From CAG-390 sp964522215 (GTDB lineage Bacteria > Bacillota > Clostridia > Oscillospirales > CAG-272), in NCBI GenBank assembly GCA_964522215.1, contig CAZFVR010000026.1:1-25392 (forward strand): DNA of 25,392 nt, given 5' to 3'. Below, piece after piece: positions 14,616-21,930 of this stretch. Every line of letters starts with the position of its first letter. Position 1 is the first letter of the stretch. A program made the translations under genes and the position numbers. The notes beneath the pieces were generated by a model. It saw nothing but the letters and a program-made list of their open reading frames with translations, had not been told where the DNA came from and made no database searches.

Positions 14616-16280
14616 ATGGAAAATCAAAAAAAGCTTGAAAGGCTTGAAAATTTTAAGGGCGTTAGCGGTCCTGTTGTGACCATCGTTATGGATGGCGTGG
14701 GTATTGCTCCCGAGGGCCCCACCAACGCAGTCAGCCGTGCTTACACCGCAACGCTGGACCGCCTTATGGCCACCTGCCCCATGGTATCGCTCAAGGCACA
14801 CGGCACAGCCGTTGGTCTGCCCTCCGATGACGACATGGGCAACAGCGAGGTCGGCCACAATGCCCTTGGTGCAGGTCAGGTATTTGCGCAGGGCGCAAAG
14901 CTTGTCTCTCAATCGATCGAGAGCGGCAAGATGTTTGCCTCAGATACATGGTGCGAGTTGGTGAGCAATGTCAAGACCAACGGCAGCACCCTGCATTTTC
15001 TCGGTCTGTTCTCCGACGGTAACGTTCACTCTCACATAGACCATCTTAAGGCTATGATAGAGCGCGCCAAGGCAGAGGGCGTGGCTCACGTTCGCCTGCA
15101 CATACTGCTTGACGGTCGCGACGTTGGCGAGACCTCGGCGCTTGATTACATTGAGCCGTTTGAGGCATTTATCGGCGGTCTGCGCGCACCCGATTTTGAT
15201 ATCAAGATCGCAAGCGGCGGCGGCAGAATGCAGATAACCATGGACCGCTACGAGGCTGACTGGTCGATGGTAGAGCGCGGCTGGCACACACACGTGCTTG
15301 GCGAGGGCAGACAGTTTGCATCCGCCGCCGAGGCCGTTAAGACCTACCGTGATGAGCTTCACGTTATCGACCAAGACCTGCCCGCCTTTGTTATTGCCGA
15401 GGGTGGCGAGCCTGTTGGCAGGATCTGCGATGGCGACAGCGTGATCTTTTACAATTTCCGAGGCGACCGCTCGATAGAGATATCCCGCGCCTTTGATGCA
15501 CCCGAAGGCGAGTTTGATAAATTTGACCGTGTGCGCACCCCGCACGTGGTATACGCCGGTATGCTTGAATATGACGGCGACCTGCATATTCCCAACAAAT
15601 ATCTTGTAAACCCGCCCGAGATCACCAACACGCTTGGTGAGTATCTGGCCAACACGGGTGTAGCACAGCTTGCCATCTCCGAGACTCAAAAGTACGGACA
15701 TGTGACCTACTTCTGGAACGGCAACCGCTCCGGCAAGTTCTCGGATGAGCTTGAGACATACATCGAAGTCCCCTCCGATGTAGTTCCCTTTGAGCAGCGC
15801 CCCTGGATGAAGTGCGCCGAGATCACAGATAAGCTTATCGATTGCCTTAACAGCGGCAAATATAAGTATCTGCGCGTTAACTTCCCCAACGGCGATATGG
15901 TCGGTCACACAGGCTCGCTTGAGGCGACTATATGCTCAATGGAAGCGCTGGATCTTCAGCTTGGCAGACTGCTTGCGGTCATTGAAAAGCTTGGTGGCGT
16001 AGCTCTTATCACCGCCGATCACGGCAACGCCGACGAGATGGCCGAGCTTGATAAAAAGACTCACCAGCCCAAAAAGAACGCCGACGGCAGCTATAAGCAG
16101 AAGACCTCACACACGCTCAACCGCGTTCCCTGCATACTCTTTAACGCATCCGAGCACAAGCTCTCACTCAAGGAGGATTGCGGCGACTTTGGCCTTTCAA
16201 ATGTTGCGGCTACCATGGTAAATCTTATGGGCTACCAAGCACCCGCAATGTGGGATGAGTCGATGCTCGACCTTGATTGA
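14616..16280 (+). CDS. gpmI: 2,3-bisphosphoglycerate-independent phosphoglycerate mutase
   Basis: A 554-aa cytoplasmic, Mn-dependent glycolytic enzyme of the alkaline-phosphatase superfamily that interconverts 3- and 2-phosphoglycerate. D26 in VTIVMDGVGIAPEGP binds metal, and S77 in DDDMGNSEVGHNALGAG is the residue phosphorylated in catalysis. LLDGRDVGETSALDYIE, GGGRMQITMDRYEADW, FRGDR, FPNGDMVGHTG and TADHGNADEM follow in order. It is longer than the roughly 510-aa E. coli type and has GVGIAPEG in place of GYG, the form seen in a distinct clostridial, plant and protist branch. ATG 14616 has GAAAGGAAG 11 bases upstream; longer in-frame starts run back into the divergent gene. A small membrane-protein gene follows after 73 bases. 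Confidence 0.96.
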   Translation: MENQKKLERLENFKGVSGPVVTIVMDGVGIAPEGPTNAVSRAYTATLDRLMATCPMVSLKAHGTAVGLPSDDDMGNSEVGHNALGAGQVFAQGAKLVSQSIESGKMFASDTWCELVSNVKTNGSTLHFLGLFSDGNVHSHIDHLKAMIERAKAEGVAHVRLHILLDGRDVGETSALDYIEPFEAFIGGLRAPDFDIKIASGGGRMQITMDRYEADWSMVERGWHTHVLGEGRQFASAAEAVKTYRDELHVIDQDLPAFVIAEGGEPVGRICDGDSVIFYNFRGDRSIEISRAFDAPEGEFDKFDRVRTPHVVYAGMLEYDGDLHIPNKYLVNPPEITNTLGEYLANTGVAQLAISETQKYGHVTYFWNGNRSGKFSDELETYIEVPSDVVPFEQRPWMKCAEITDKLIDCLNSGKYKYLRVNFPNGDMVGHTGSLEATICSMEALDLQLGRLLAVIEKLGGVALITADHGNADEMAELDKKTHQPKKNADGSYKQKTSHTLNRVPCILFNASEHKLSLKEDCGDFGLSNVAATMVNLMGYQAPAMWDESMLDLD

Positions 16281-16353
16281 CCCGAGCTGAAAGACAACCG
16301 TCTCCCCTCGCCAACGCAAACGACCCACGATCTTTTTTAAGGAGAGATATAAA

Positions 16354-16680
16354 ATGACCTTTTATCTGTTATGCGGCGCATCCTTTGCCGCAGGAGCTGC
16401 GGCACAGTGGCTTGTGTGCGCCAAAGCAAAAAAGCTAACTGTCAAATTGACACCCGCCATTGCGGTGCTGATATTTGCCTTTTACTCCCTGCTCCGCATA
16501 TTAAGCATAATAAGATACCCCTCCGACGGTACGGGATTTTTTGATGCAGGGGTGCTGAGCGGCATTGTTTTGATGGTCTTTGCGGCGTTTTTGGCCACGG
16601 GGTGCATAGCGGGACTTTTGATACATCTCATCATCCGCTTTGTAAAAAAGGCCCGCGCCGCCGGAACTGAGGCGGCATGA
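16354..16680 (+). CDS. Small three-helix membrane protein, unknown function
   Basis: A 108-aa protein with three hydrophobic segments (about residues 4-22, 33-50 and 68-95) and a basic C-terminus (RFVKKAR). The ATG has a good ribosome site (AAGGAGAG) nine bases upstream, and coding statistics resemble its neighbours, so I regard it as real. I recognise no family. It is probably co-transcribed with gpmI and ends at a strong shared terminator. Confidence 0.72.
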   Translation: MTFYLLCGASFAAGAAAQWLVCAKAKKLTVKLTPAIAVLIFAFYSLLRILSIIRYPSDGTGFFDAGVLSGIVLMVFAAFLATGCIAGLLIHLIIRFVKKARAAGTEAA

Positions 16681-16706
16681 GCCTGTCAAAATAATAATGT
16701 AAATGT

Positions 16707-16766
16707 AATAGACCTCACATGGTACGCCGAGCGGCGATGATCATGTGAGGTCTATTATTTTTTAAT
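16707..16766. terminator. Bidirectional two-tier terminator
   Basis: A perfect 15-bp outer stem (16707-16721 with 16742-16756) encloses a 4-bp GC stem (16725-16728 with 16733-16736), followed by ATTTTTTAATTT. It lies between convergent genes ending at 16680 and 16777. Confidence 0.88.
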
Positions 16767-16776
16767 TTATGATCCG

Positions 16777-17403
16777 TCAATCGGCCTTGCCTGTTTGCAT
16801 TAAAAGATTTTTGCTTATCCTGGCTATCTGCGACCAAAAGATGGTTGCAAGCTGTAGGGGGATACCGATAAGAAAGATCGTCCACATATCCCATTTTGCT
16901 GCCGATATATATATGCTTGCAAGCAGGCTCCAGACGAGCAGTGAAATGAAAACAAAATTGAGTTTATACCGTCCCCAGATCGAATTAAAAACGATAAGGA
17001 CTATCATCGTCACAGGCACTGCCCAAAGATACGCCAGCTCCTTGTGAGGGATGTGCATGCATGCCAGCACCACAAAAACAGCGGTCGCAACAAACCAAAC
17101 GCACACCACGGCCAAGAGCGTGATAAGCAGGTGATTATATTTTTTTGCGTGCTGCACGGCCTTGTTCGGTGCGGCGGCCGCTGCTCCATGTGATGTTATG
17201 AGCCAATCCACCGTAACACCAAAGCGATCGGCTATCATTTTTAGCACGGTAATATCGGGAACAGACTCGCCGCGCTCCCATTTTGATACCGCCTTATCCG
17301 AATAATTAAGGCTCTCCGCCAGCTGCGCCTGCGTCATGCCGGAGGATGTGCGAAGCCTTGCTAAATTTTCGGCTATGTTCTGTTTTATCTCTATATCCTT
17401 CAT
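16777..17403 (-). CDS. XRE-family transcription regulator fused to a four-helix membrane domain
   Basis: A 208-aa protein. Residues 7-70 are a Cro/C1-type helix-turn-helix (IAENLARLRTSSGMTQAQLA, then SDKAVSKWERGESVPDITVLK and FGVTVDWLIT). Four hydrophobic helices follow at about 92-115, 124-143, 149-168 and 173-193. Such XRE-membrane fusions are common in Firmicutes and may couple an envelope or bilayer signal to DNA binding; the signal is unknown. I chose ATG 17403 for its AAAGGAAC ribosome site at eight bases. Its leader holds two TCTAC-N5-GTRGA sites, which suggests autoregulation. The divergent SGNH hydrolase gene is a possible target. Confidence 0.88.
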   Translation of the reverse strand: MKDIEIKQNIAENLARLRTSSGMTQAQLAESLNYSDKAVSKWERGESVPDITVLKMIADRFGVTVDWLITSHGAAAAAPNKAVQHAKKYNHLLITLLAVVCVWFVATAVFVVLACMHIPHKELAYLWAVPVTMIVLIVFNSIWGRYKLNFVFISLLVWSLLASIYISAAKWDMWTIFLIGIPLQLATIFWSQIARISKNLLMQTGKAD

Positions 17404-17454
17404 AAATGGGTTCCTTTTACATATTTGGCGCGTAAATGGCTTAAAAAACCGAAT

Positions 17455-17491
17455 TCTACTGTCGGTAGAGTGCCATTCTACCGTGAGTGGA
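17455..17491. promoter_or_regulatory. Twin inverted-repeat sites upstream of the XRE gene (candidate operators)
   Basis: TCTAC-TGTCG-GTAGA (17455-17469) and TCTAC-CGTGA-GTGGA (17477-17491) share the same layout and are offset by 22 bp, two helical turns. A third TCTAC occurs at 17550-17554, next to a minus-strand TATAAT (17561-17556). Confidence 0.5.
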
Positions 17492-17608
17492 ACGGCAGGT
17501 AACGGAGTGTTGAGGCGTGTACACCGCGCGGGTGTTTTCAAAATGCCGTTCTACGATTATAATGATATCACACAAAGAGAAAAAAAGCAACCCATCACAG
17601 GGTCATGT

Positions 17609-17637
17609 TTGTAAATTTTCTTACGCCGCGTTAGATT
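17609..17637 (+). promoter_or_regulatory. Weak candidate promoter of the SGNH hydrolase
   Basis: TTGTAA (17609-17614), a 17-bp spacer and TAGATT (17632-17637). It is the best match in the gap before 17721. The rest of 17404-17720 holds the XRE promoter and operators and no gene that I can see. Confidence 0.35.
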
Positions 17638-17720
17638 TATTAGTTTTCCGATAGGATCACCCGCGGCATTAAATATCACACCTCGCCGCGACAGCGGCTG
17701 CGGTAGCAGGAGGCAGAGAA

Positions 17721-18431
17721 ATGATCGATCTCAAAAATAATCGCATAATGGTATTTGGCGATTCTGTCCTTAAGGGCGTTATGTATATAAATGACGGAGC
17801 GCGCGGAAAATACAAGCTTTACAGCGGCACGCTTGAGGAGCGCATGGCGGACCACGGCATTGAGCTTACACGTTGCTGTCACATGGGTGCCACGATAGAT
17901 GCCGGGCTTGAACGCATGCGCCGCATGCTTGCCAAGGGCACATCCTTTGCCGATACGACAGTTATGCTCGAGTTTGGCGGTAATGACTGCGCCTACAACT
18001 GGCAGGAGGTATCAGCCTCCCCCGAGGCTCACCACGAGCCGAAAAACAACATTCATCGCTTTATCTCCCTTTACAAGGAAGCGATAGAGCTGGCAAGATC
18101 TGCAGGCGCGAATGTTATAATATCCTCGCTCGTGCCCATAGATGCCGCAAAATATATGGATCACATCACGCGCGGGCTCTCATATGAGAACATTCTCGGT
18201 TGGCTTGGCGATGTCAACATGCTTTATCGCTGGCATGAGGGCTACAATCGCGCAATCGAGCAGTTGGCAGACGAATGTTGCATACCGCTTTTTGATCTAC
18301 GAGGAGAATTTCTCTACACGCATGCATTTAAGGGTCTTATCGGCGACGACGGCATACATCCGACGGCCGAGGGACACAAAATGATAGAGGATATACTTGT
18401 AAGCTCGCTTTCCTCCGTTGGAGCGGCTTGA
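17721..18431 (+). CDS. SGNH/GDSL hydrolase
   Basis: A 236-aa serine esterase/lipase-like hydrolase with all four SGNH blocks: S15 in VFGDSVLKG, G56 in HMGATID, N88 in EFGGNDC, and D210 with H213 in DDGIHPTAEGH. No signal peptide is seen, so it is probably cytoplasmic; substrates of the family range from acyl esters to acetylated carbohydrates. The start is supported by AGGAGG eight bases upstream of the ATG. It is monocistronic and closed by a hairpin shared with the convergent CPBP gene. Confidence 0.92.
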   Translation: MIDLKNNRIMVFGDSVLKGVMYINDGARGKYKLYSGTLEERMADHGIELTRCCHMGATIDAGLERMRRMLAKGTSFADTTVMLEFGGNDCAYNWQEVSASPEAHHEPKNNIHRFISLYKEAIELARSAGANVIISSLVPIDAAKYMDHITRGLSYENILGWLGDVNMLYRWHEGYNRAIEQLADECCIPLFDLRGEFLYTHAFKGLIGDDGIHPTAEGHKMIEDILVSSLSSVGAA

Positions 18432-18437
18432 TATAAT

Positions 18438-18478
18438 ATTTGTGCCAAGGTATTACCTTGGCACAAATGGTTTTTATT
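18438..18478. terminator. Bidirectional terminator
   Basis: A perfect 13-bp stem (18438-18450 with 18456-18468) with a 5-base loop, followed by GGTTTTTATTTTT on the plus strand. It abuts the end of the minus-strand CPBP gene. Confidence 0.85.
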
Positions 18479-19277
18479 TTTCGGCAAACAAACGGTCGGC
18501 GCAGTCCTTACCGCGATGTATCAGCAAAAGTATCATGTATATAGTGACCGCAACACCTAGCACCGCCGTCAGTATCACGGTAGCGGTATCCCACACCACG
18601 CCGTATCCGAGTGTTGGCACCAGATACCCGCCAAAGTCAAACAGCGCATGAAGCACCACGGGCACCCATATCGAGCCGGAGACGAGCAGTGCTATCGAGC
18701 ACATACCACCGATCAAAAATGAATACCCTACCTGCAGTATGGTAGCTCCCACCCCTGCCCCCGCAAATAGGTTCACAAGGTGGATGGCACCAAAAAGTGC
18801 TGATGACAGGGCACTGACCCAAAATACACTGCGAGATGTGTCTCGCCGCGGTTCAAGCAGCAGCATATAAAAAACACCGCGGAAGGCAAGCTCCTCAAAA
18901 AGCCCTATAAGAATGGAGGAGAGCGCATATATCAGGATATAGTGCGGTGGACTATCAAGTCCCGCCGTGCCGCTTATAAGCCCTATGATGGGGAAATTAT
19001 TGATCACGACCAAAAACGCAGGCAAAAGCAGTATTAGTGCGCGCCAACTTGGTACGCCCAAGATATGTCTGCCAAGCCTTACGGCAAGCAGCGCAAATAT
19101 GGCACTGCCGAGAGCGCGCGTTATGATACCGCGCAGCATACCGTCAAGCACCGGGTCGTCAGATAGTGTGGGCGGGTGTATCTCGATCAACGCCAGCACC
19201 GCCGCGACCGCGATAAATATCGGCGGCAACAGGTCAACTCGGCTTTTTTTAGCTTTATCTTGATCCTTGAGTGACAT
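18474..19277 (-). CDS. CPBP-family (CAAX prenyl protease 2/Abi-type) intramembrane protease
   Basis: A 267-aa polytopic membrane protein with about eight hydrophobic segments. The CPBP/Abi catalytic motifs are complete: EELAFRG (E128, E129, R133), FGAIHL (H166) and HALFDF (H210). In eukaryotes the family cleaves prenylated CAAX proteins; bacterial members serve in peptide maturation, immunity to bacteriocins or envelope roles. I chose ATG 19277, one base after the stop of the Lgt-like gene and with a GGGAG ribosome site inside that gene, so translation is coupled. The partnership of a lipid-transfer-like enzyme and an intramembrane protease is suggestive, but their joint job is unknown. Confidence 0.9.
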   Translation of the reverse strand: MSLKDQDKAKKSRVDLLPPIFIAVAAVLALIEIHPPTLSDDPVLDGMLRGIITRALGSAIFALLAVRLGRHILGVPSWRALILLLPAFLVVINNFPIIGLISGTAGLDSPPHYILIYALSSILIGLFEELAFRGVFYMLLLEPRRDTSRSVFWVSALSSALFGAIHLVNLFAGAGVGATILQVGYSFLIGGMCSIALLVSGSIWVPVVLHALFDFGGYLVPTLGYGVVWDTATVILTAVLGVAVTIYMILLLIHRGKDCADRLFAEK

Positions 19278-19278
19278 T

Positions 19279-20091
19279 TCAGCTCTCCCCCGCATCAGGT
19301 TCGCACGGCGTGTCGGGGGTGCTGTGCGCCGGACGGCAGGCCCTCAAGCGGCGTTCAACAAAAAACAGCGCGATTCCAAGTAGGGCGAGTATTACCGCAG
19401 TAAACTGAGAGGGCGTTAAAAAGCTTACAGGACTGCCGCCGCGGTCATCGGTACGCAGGTACTCGATAAAAAAACGCCACACACCGTATATCGAAAGATA
19501 TAGCGGCAGACAAAGATCACGCCCCGTGTGCAACCGCCACACCAAAAAGGCAAACAGCGCACCAAGGAACAGTGCTTCAAACAGCTGGACCGGGATAACG
19601 TGGGCATCAAGATGCGCATTATACACTGCAATAGGAGAGTCGCTCACCCTACCGTAGCAACAGCCCGCAAACAGGCAGCCTATCCTGCCAAGGCTGTGCG
19701 CAAGGCAGACGGATGATGCAGCCACCGATGTGACCTCGGTCAGGCGTCCGAGATGCTCACCGCCGCGAAAAACAAAATGCCCCGCAATAAAATATATACT
19801 TAAAAAAACCACCGCGCCGCCGATAAAGCCGCCGTAAAAGGTCGCGCCGGTGTTTTTTGTGATCTCAAATTTACCGCCTGCCAGTGCATTATATACCGCT
19901 TGGAACAGGATCGCCGAGGCATAGCCTGCAATTACGGCAAAAACGCCGTCGATTATAATAAAATTGTTGAGCCTTGCGGAAAGATCGCGCTTATCGGAGC
20001 AGATCCTAAAGGTCAGCATGGCCGCAATTATGCCAAGACAAAACATTATGCTGTAAAGATCCACTCCCGGGAGGATATCATATGGGTACAT
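19279..20091 (-). CDS. Divergent second Lgt-family protein with a GRIGC-x4-CC motif
   Basis: A 270-aa polytopic membrane protein of the prolipoprotein diacylglyceryl transferase family. TFYGGFIGG (84-92) matches the Lgt HGG region, GRIGCLFAGCCYGR (135-148) replaces the canonical GRxGNFxNxExxG, and RFFIEYLRTDDRG keeps the conserved late arginine. The usual asparagine and glutamate are lost and cysteines appear instead (C139, C144, C145). It may be a true Lgt of the cysteine variant or a paralogue acting on another acceptor. A more canonical Lgt is encoded at 10427-11446. ATG 20091 has a CGGAG ribosome site at about eight bases. It is coupled to the CPBP protease gene downstream. Confidence 0.85.
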   Translation of the reverse strand: MYPYDILPGVDLYSIMFCLGIIAAMLTFRICSDKRDLSARLNNFIIIDGVFAVIAGYASAILFQAVYNALAGGKFEITKNTGATFYGGFIGGAVVFLSIYFIAGHFVFRGGEHLGRLTEVTSVAASSVCLAHSLGRIGCLFAGCCYGRVSDSPIAVYNAHLDAHVIPVQLFEALFLGALFAFLVWRLHTGRDLCLPLYLSIYGVWRFFIEYLRTDDRGGSPVSFLTPSQFTAVILALLGIALFFVERRLRACRPAHSTPDTPCEPDAGES

Positions 20092-20134
20092 AGAGTTGCT
20101 CCGAAAAAATTAAGATAGAAAACTCAATAAATCC

Positions 20135-20166
20135 AAAAAACGGCGGCACGAGACCGCCGTTTTTGG
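20135..20166 (-). terminator. Terminator of the secreted-protein gene
   Basis: An 11-bp stem (20136-20146 with 20154-20164; CGGCGG/CCGCCG core flanked by A and T runs), followed on the minus strand by TTTTTTGG. It separates the secreted protein from the Lgt-like gene. Confidence 0.82.
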
Positions 20167-20203
20167 CTGAGCCGAGCAAACGCGCGGCTATTATTTTGGG
20201 AAA

Positions 20204-21289
20204 TTATTTTCTCTTGCTTGCAACGAGAGCAGAGCCGAGAATGGTCACGAGGACAACTGCGCCGCAACCAACGATGCTTCCGCATCCGCTCTGAGCGGCA
20301 GGCTCGGTGTTATCAGCCTTGGTATCGGCGTTAGGAGCTGCAGTGGTATTGGCGGCAGGAGCTGCAGTGGTATCGTCCTTAGGTGCAGCTGTGGTATCAG
20401 CGGCCTTGGTGGTCTCGGGCTTTGTGGTCTCGGGAGCGGTAGTCTCAACTACAGGCTCGGTTGCGGGATATGTATAAGCCGCAAGCTCAACATCGGTCAG
20501 GAACTCCTGGACGTAGATGCCCATGAAGTTAAGTCTGGAAAGGTTGCCGGTCATCAGGGTATCACCGCTGCTGTAAAGGTGAGAATACTCGATGGTGTGA
20601 GTACCCTTGGTAAGCTCAAAGGTGATGTTATGAACGTAACCGACCTGGTAGCACTTGGAGTTTACACCGTCTTTGGTGGTTATGTTGGTGGTGGGAACAT
20701 CGTTTACGCTGTAGTCATAGCTGTAATCTCTGAATGCGAGCTGTGTATCACTGATGTTTACCTGACGCTTTGTGCCACCGTCAACAGAGATGCTAAAGCC
20801 GCGGTCCTTTTCATCGTTACCAGAATTTTCTTCGGTGATCTGTCCGCAACCGACAACTACGAACTCATAGATGCCGTCTGCAGGGATATCAACAGTGTAA
20901 ATGAGTTCACCGTAAGGGAAAGCATCGCTTTGGTTAGCCCATCCTGTGGAGTAGGAGAGAAGGACATACTCGTCGGTCTTCGAAATGTCAACAACGAATC
21001 TGTCATTGAAGAAGTTTACGAAGGGGAAGTCGAACATAGTGACGTTACGAGTGGTGCTGCCGGGGGCCTTAAAGCCTTCAACGCCACCGTTGGTGTAGGA
21101 ATCCCAGGAGATGAACTGGGCATCGGTTCTTACAACAGGAAGAAACTGTGTGTAGACTTCAAGAGCTGTTGTAAATTTGACATCGGCGGTGATATCCTCA
21201 ACGGGAGATGCCGCCTCGGCCGCAAAAGTGGGGACGCAGATAACGGCCACCAGGATGCAGACCAATACAAGGGAAATAATTTTTTTCAT
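20204..21289 (-). CDS. Secreted protein with Thr/Ala/Pro-rich stalk and Cys-containing C-terminal anchor
   Basis: A 361-aa exported protein. Residues 1-23 are a signal peptide (MKKIISLVLVCILVAVI, cleavage near FAA). Residues 30-275 look like a beta-rich carbohydrate-binding-type module (GIYEFVVVGCGQ, GFSISVDG, ITFELTKGTHTIEYSHLYSS), though no named family is certain. A low-complexity stalk of TTAAP/TTKPET repeats follows. The end has a tripartite sorting-like signal: the QSGCGSIVGCG motif, a hydrophobic helix (AVVLVTILGSALVA) and a basic SKRK tail, without LPXTG. The start is well supported by AGGAGG nine bases before the ATG. A consensus promoter lies inside a perfect inverted repeat at 21321-21354. 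Role inferred: abundant surface protein. Confidence 0.85.
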   Translation of the reverse strand: MKKIISLVLVCILVAVICVPTFAAEAASPVEDITADVKFTTALEVYTQFLPVVRTDAQFISWDSYTNGGVEGFKAPGSTTRNVTMFDFPFVNFFNDRFVVDISKTDEYVLLSYSTGWANQSDAFPYGELIYTVDIPADGIYEFVVVGCGQITEENSGNDEKDRGFSISVDGGTKRQVNISDTQLAFRDYSYDYSVNDVPTTNITTKDGVNSKCYQVGYVHNITFELTKGTHTIEYSHLYSSGDTLMTGNLSRLNFMGIYVQEFLTDVELAAYTYPATEPVVETTAPETTKPETTKAADTTAAPKDDTTAAPAANTTAAPNADTKADNTEPAAQSGCGSIVGCGAVVLVTILGSALVASKRK

Positions 21290-21320
21290 TGTTGAGTTCC
21301 TCCTAACAACAATTAGAATA

Positions 21321-21354
21321 TTGACATTTTACAACAATGCGCACAAAATGTCAA
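21321..21354 (-). promoter_or_regulatory. Promoter embedded in a perfect 10-bp inverted repeat
   Basis: TTGACATTTT (21321-21330) and AAAATGTCAA (21345-21354) are exact inverted copies. On the minus strand they supply TTGACA (21354-21349), a 17-bp spacer and TAAAAT (21331-21326), driving the secreted-protein gene. The rest of 21355-21436 is AT-rich with repeated TGCACAAAA-like words and no gene that I can see. Confidence 0.72.
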
Positions 21355-21436
21355 GACCTCAATTTCATTTTTTTAATTTTTTGACACAATGCACAAAAAG
21401 AATTTCCCTCACTGTGCAAAAATACCAAATTGCTTG

Positions 21437-21649
21437 TCAGTAATTAGTATAAATGTCAATCATCTCTCCGGCAGTTCGGGTTTTTTTATGTTGCGTTTTG
21501 GCAAGATCCTTGAGCGGTCGATGATCACGCGCTCTCTGCGGCGCGATATTTATTCGCCTAAGTTCTAACATCTCGGCGTACTTACCGCCCATAAGCTCTT
21601 CGTGTGAGCCGCTCTTTACTATCTCATCGCCGGAGGATAGTAAAGGCAC
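21437..21649 (-). pseudogene. Remnant of an ABC transporter ATP-binding protein C-terminus
   Basis: The translated stretch GDEIVKSGSHEELM-GGKYAEMLEL matches the last part of exporter-type ABC ATPases (the G-x-IVE-x-GxHEELL region followed by YAELY). No Walker A, signature or Walker B sequence precedes it, and the only start is a GTG without a ribosome site. The C-terminal 40 residues are unrelated and basic. I regard it as a decayed fragment at the edge of the AT-rich island. Confidence 0.6.
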
Positions 21650-21677
21650 GTGAGCAGCAAAAGCATAAACACTGTCT

Positions 21678-21893
21678 CACCGTAATACATCGAAAGTGAC
21701 AGCAGGTCGCACTGTCCTAAAGATCTGACATATCCATATCTTCCAAAGAGAACTCCACACGCACCTTTTTCGAGTCGACCTCTCCCTTGGAAAGCAAGAC
21801 AACCGTCTCAACATGGCTCGACACGATAGGAAGTACGTCTGTACCGCCTGTCCGTTTGCGAAAACATATCGAGCACGTTTTAACGTTTGCCTT
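21678..21893 (-). pseudogene. Remnant of an RlmD/RumA-like rRNA methyltransferase C-terminus
   Basis: A 71-codon open frame with no plausible start reads TGGTDVLPIVSSHVETVVLL and then SKGEVDSKKVRVEFSLEDMD before diverging and stopping at 21680-21678. The SSHVETVVLL segment is the conserved end of the 23S rRNA (uracil-C5) methyltransferase RlmD/RumA family, and the continuation resembles the clostridial version as I remember it. The catalytic domain is absent. It neighbours the ABC remnant, and both are on the minus strand. Confidence 0.55.
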
Positions 21894-21930
21894 TTATTAT
21901 CGTTATATAGTATAGTAGTCGTGTTTCACA

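Noticed and set aside
14940..15908. Long minus-strand open frame inside gpmI
   Set aside because: It is the antisense shadow of a clear gpmI gene, with no family motifs or ribosome site.
20579..21295. Plus-strand open frame opposite the secreted protein
   Set aside because: The minus strand has the signal peptide, ribosome site, promoter and terminator.
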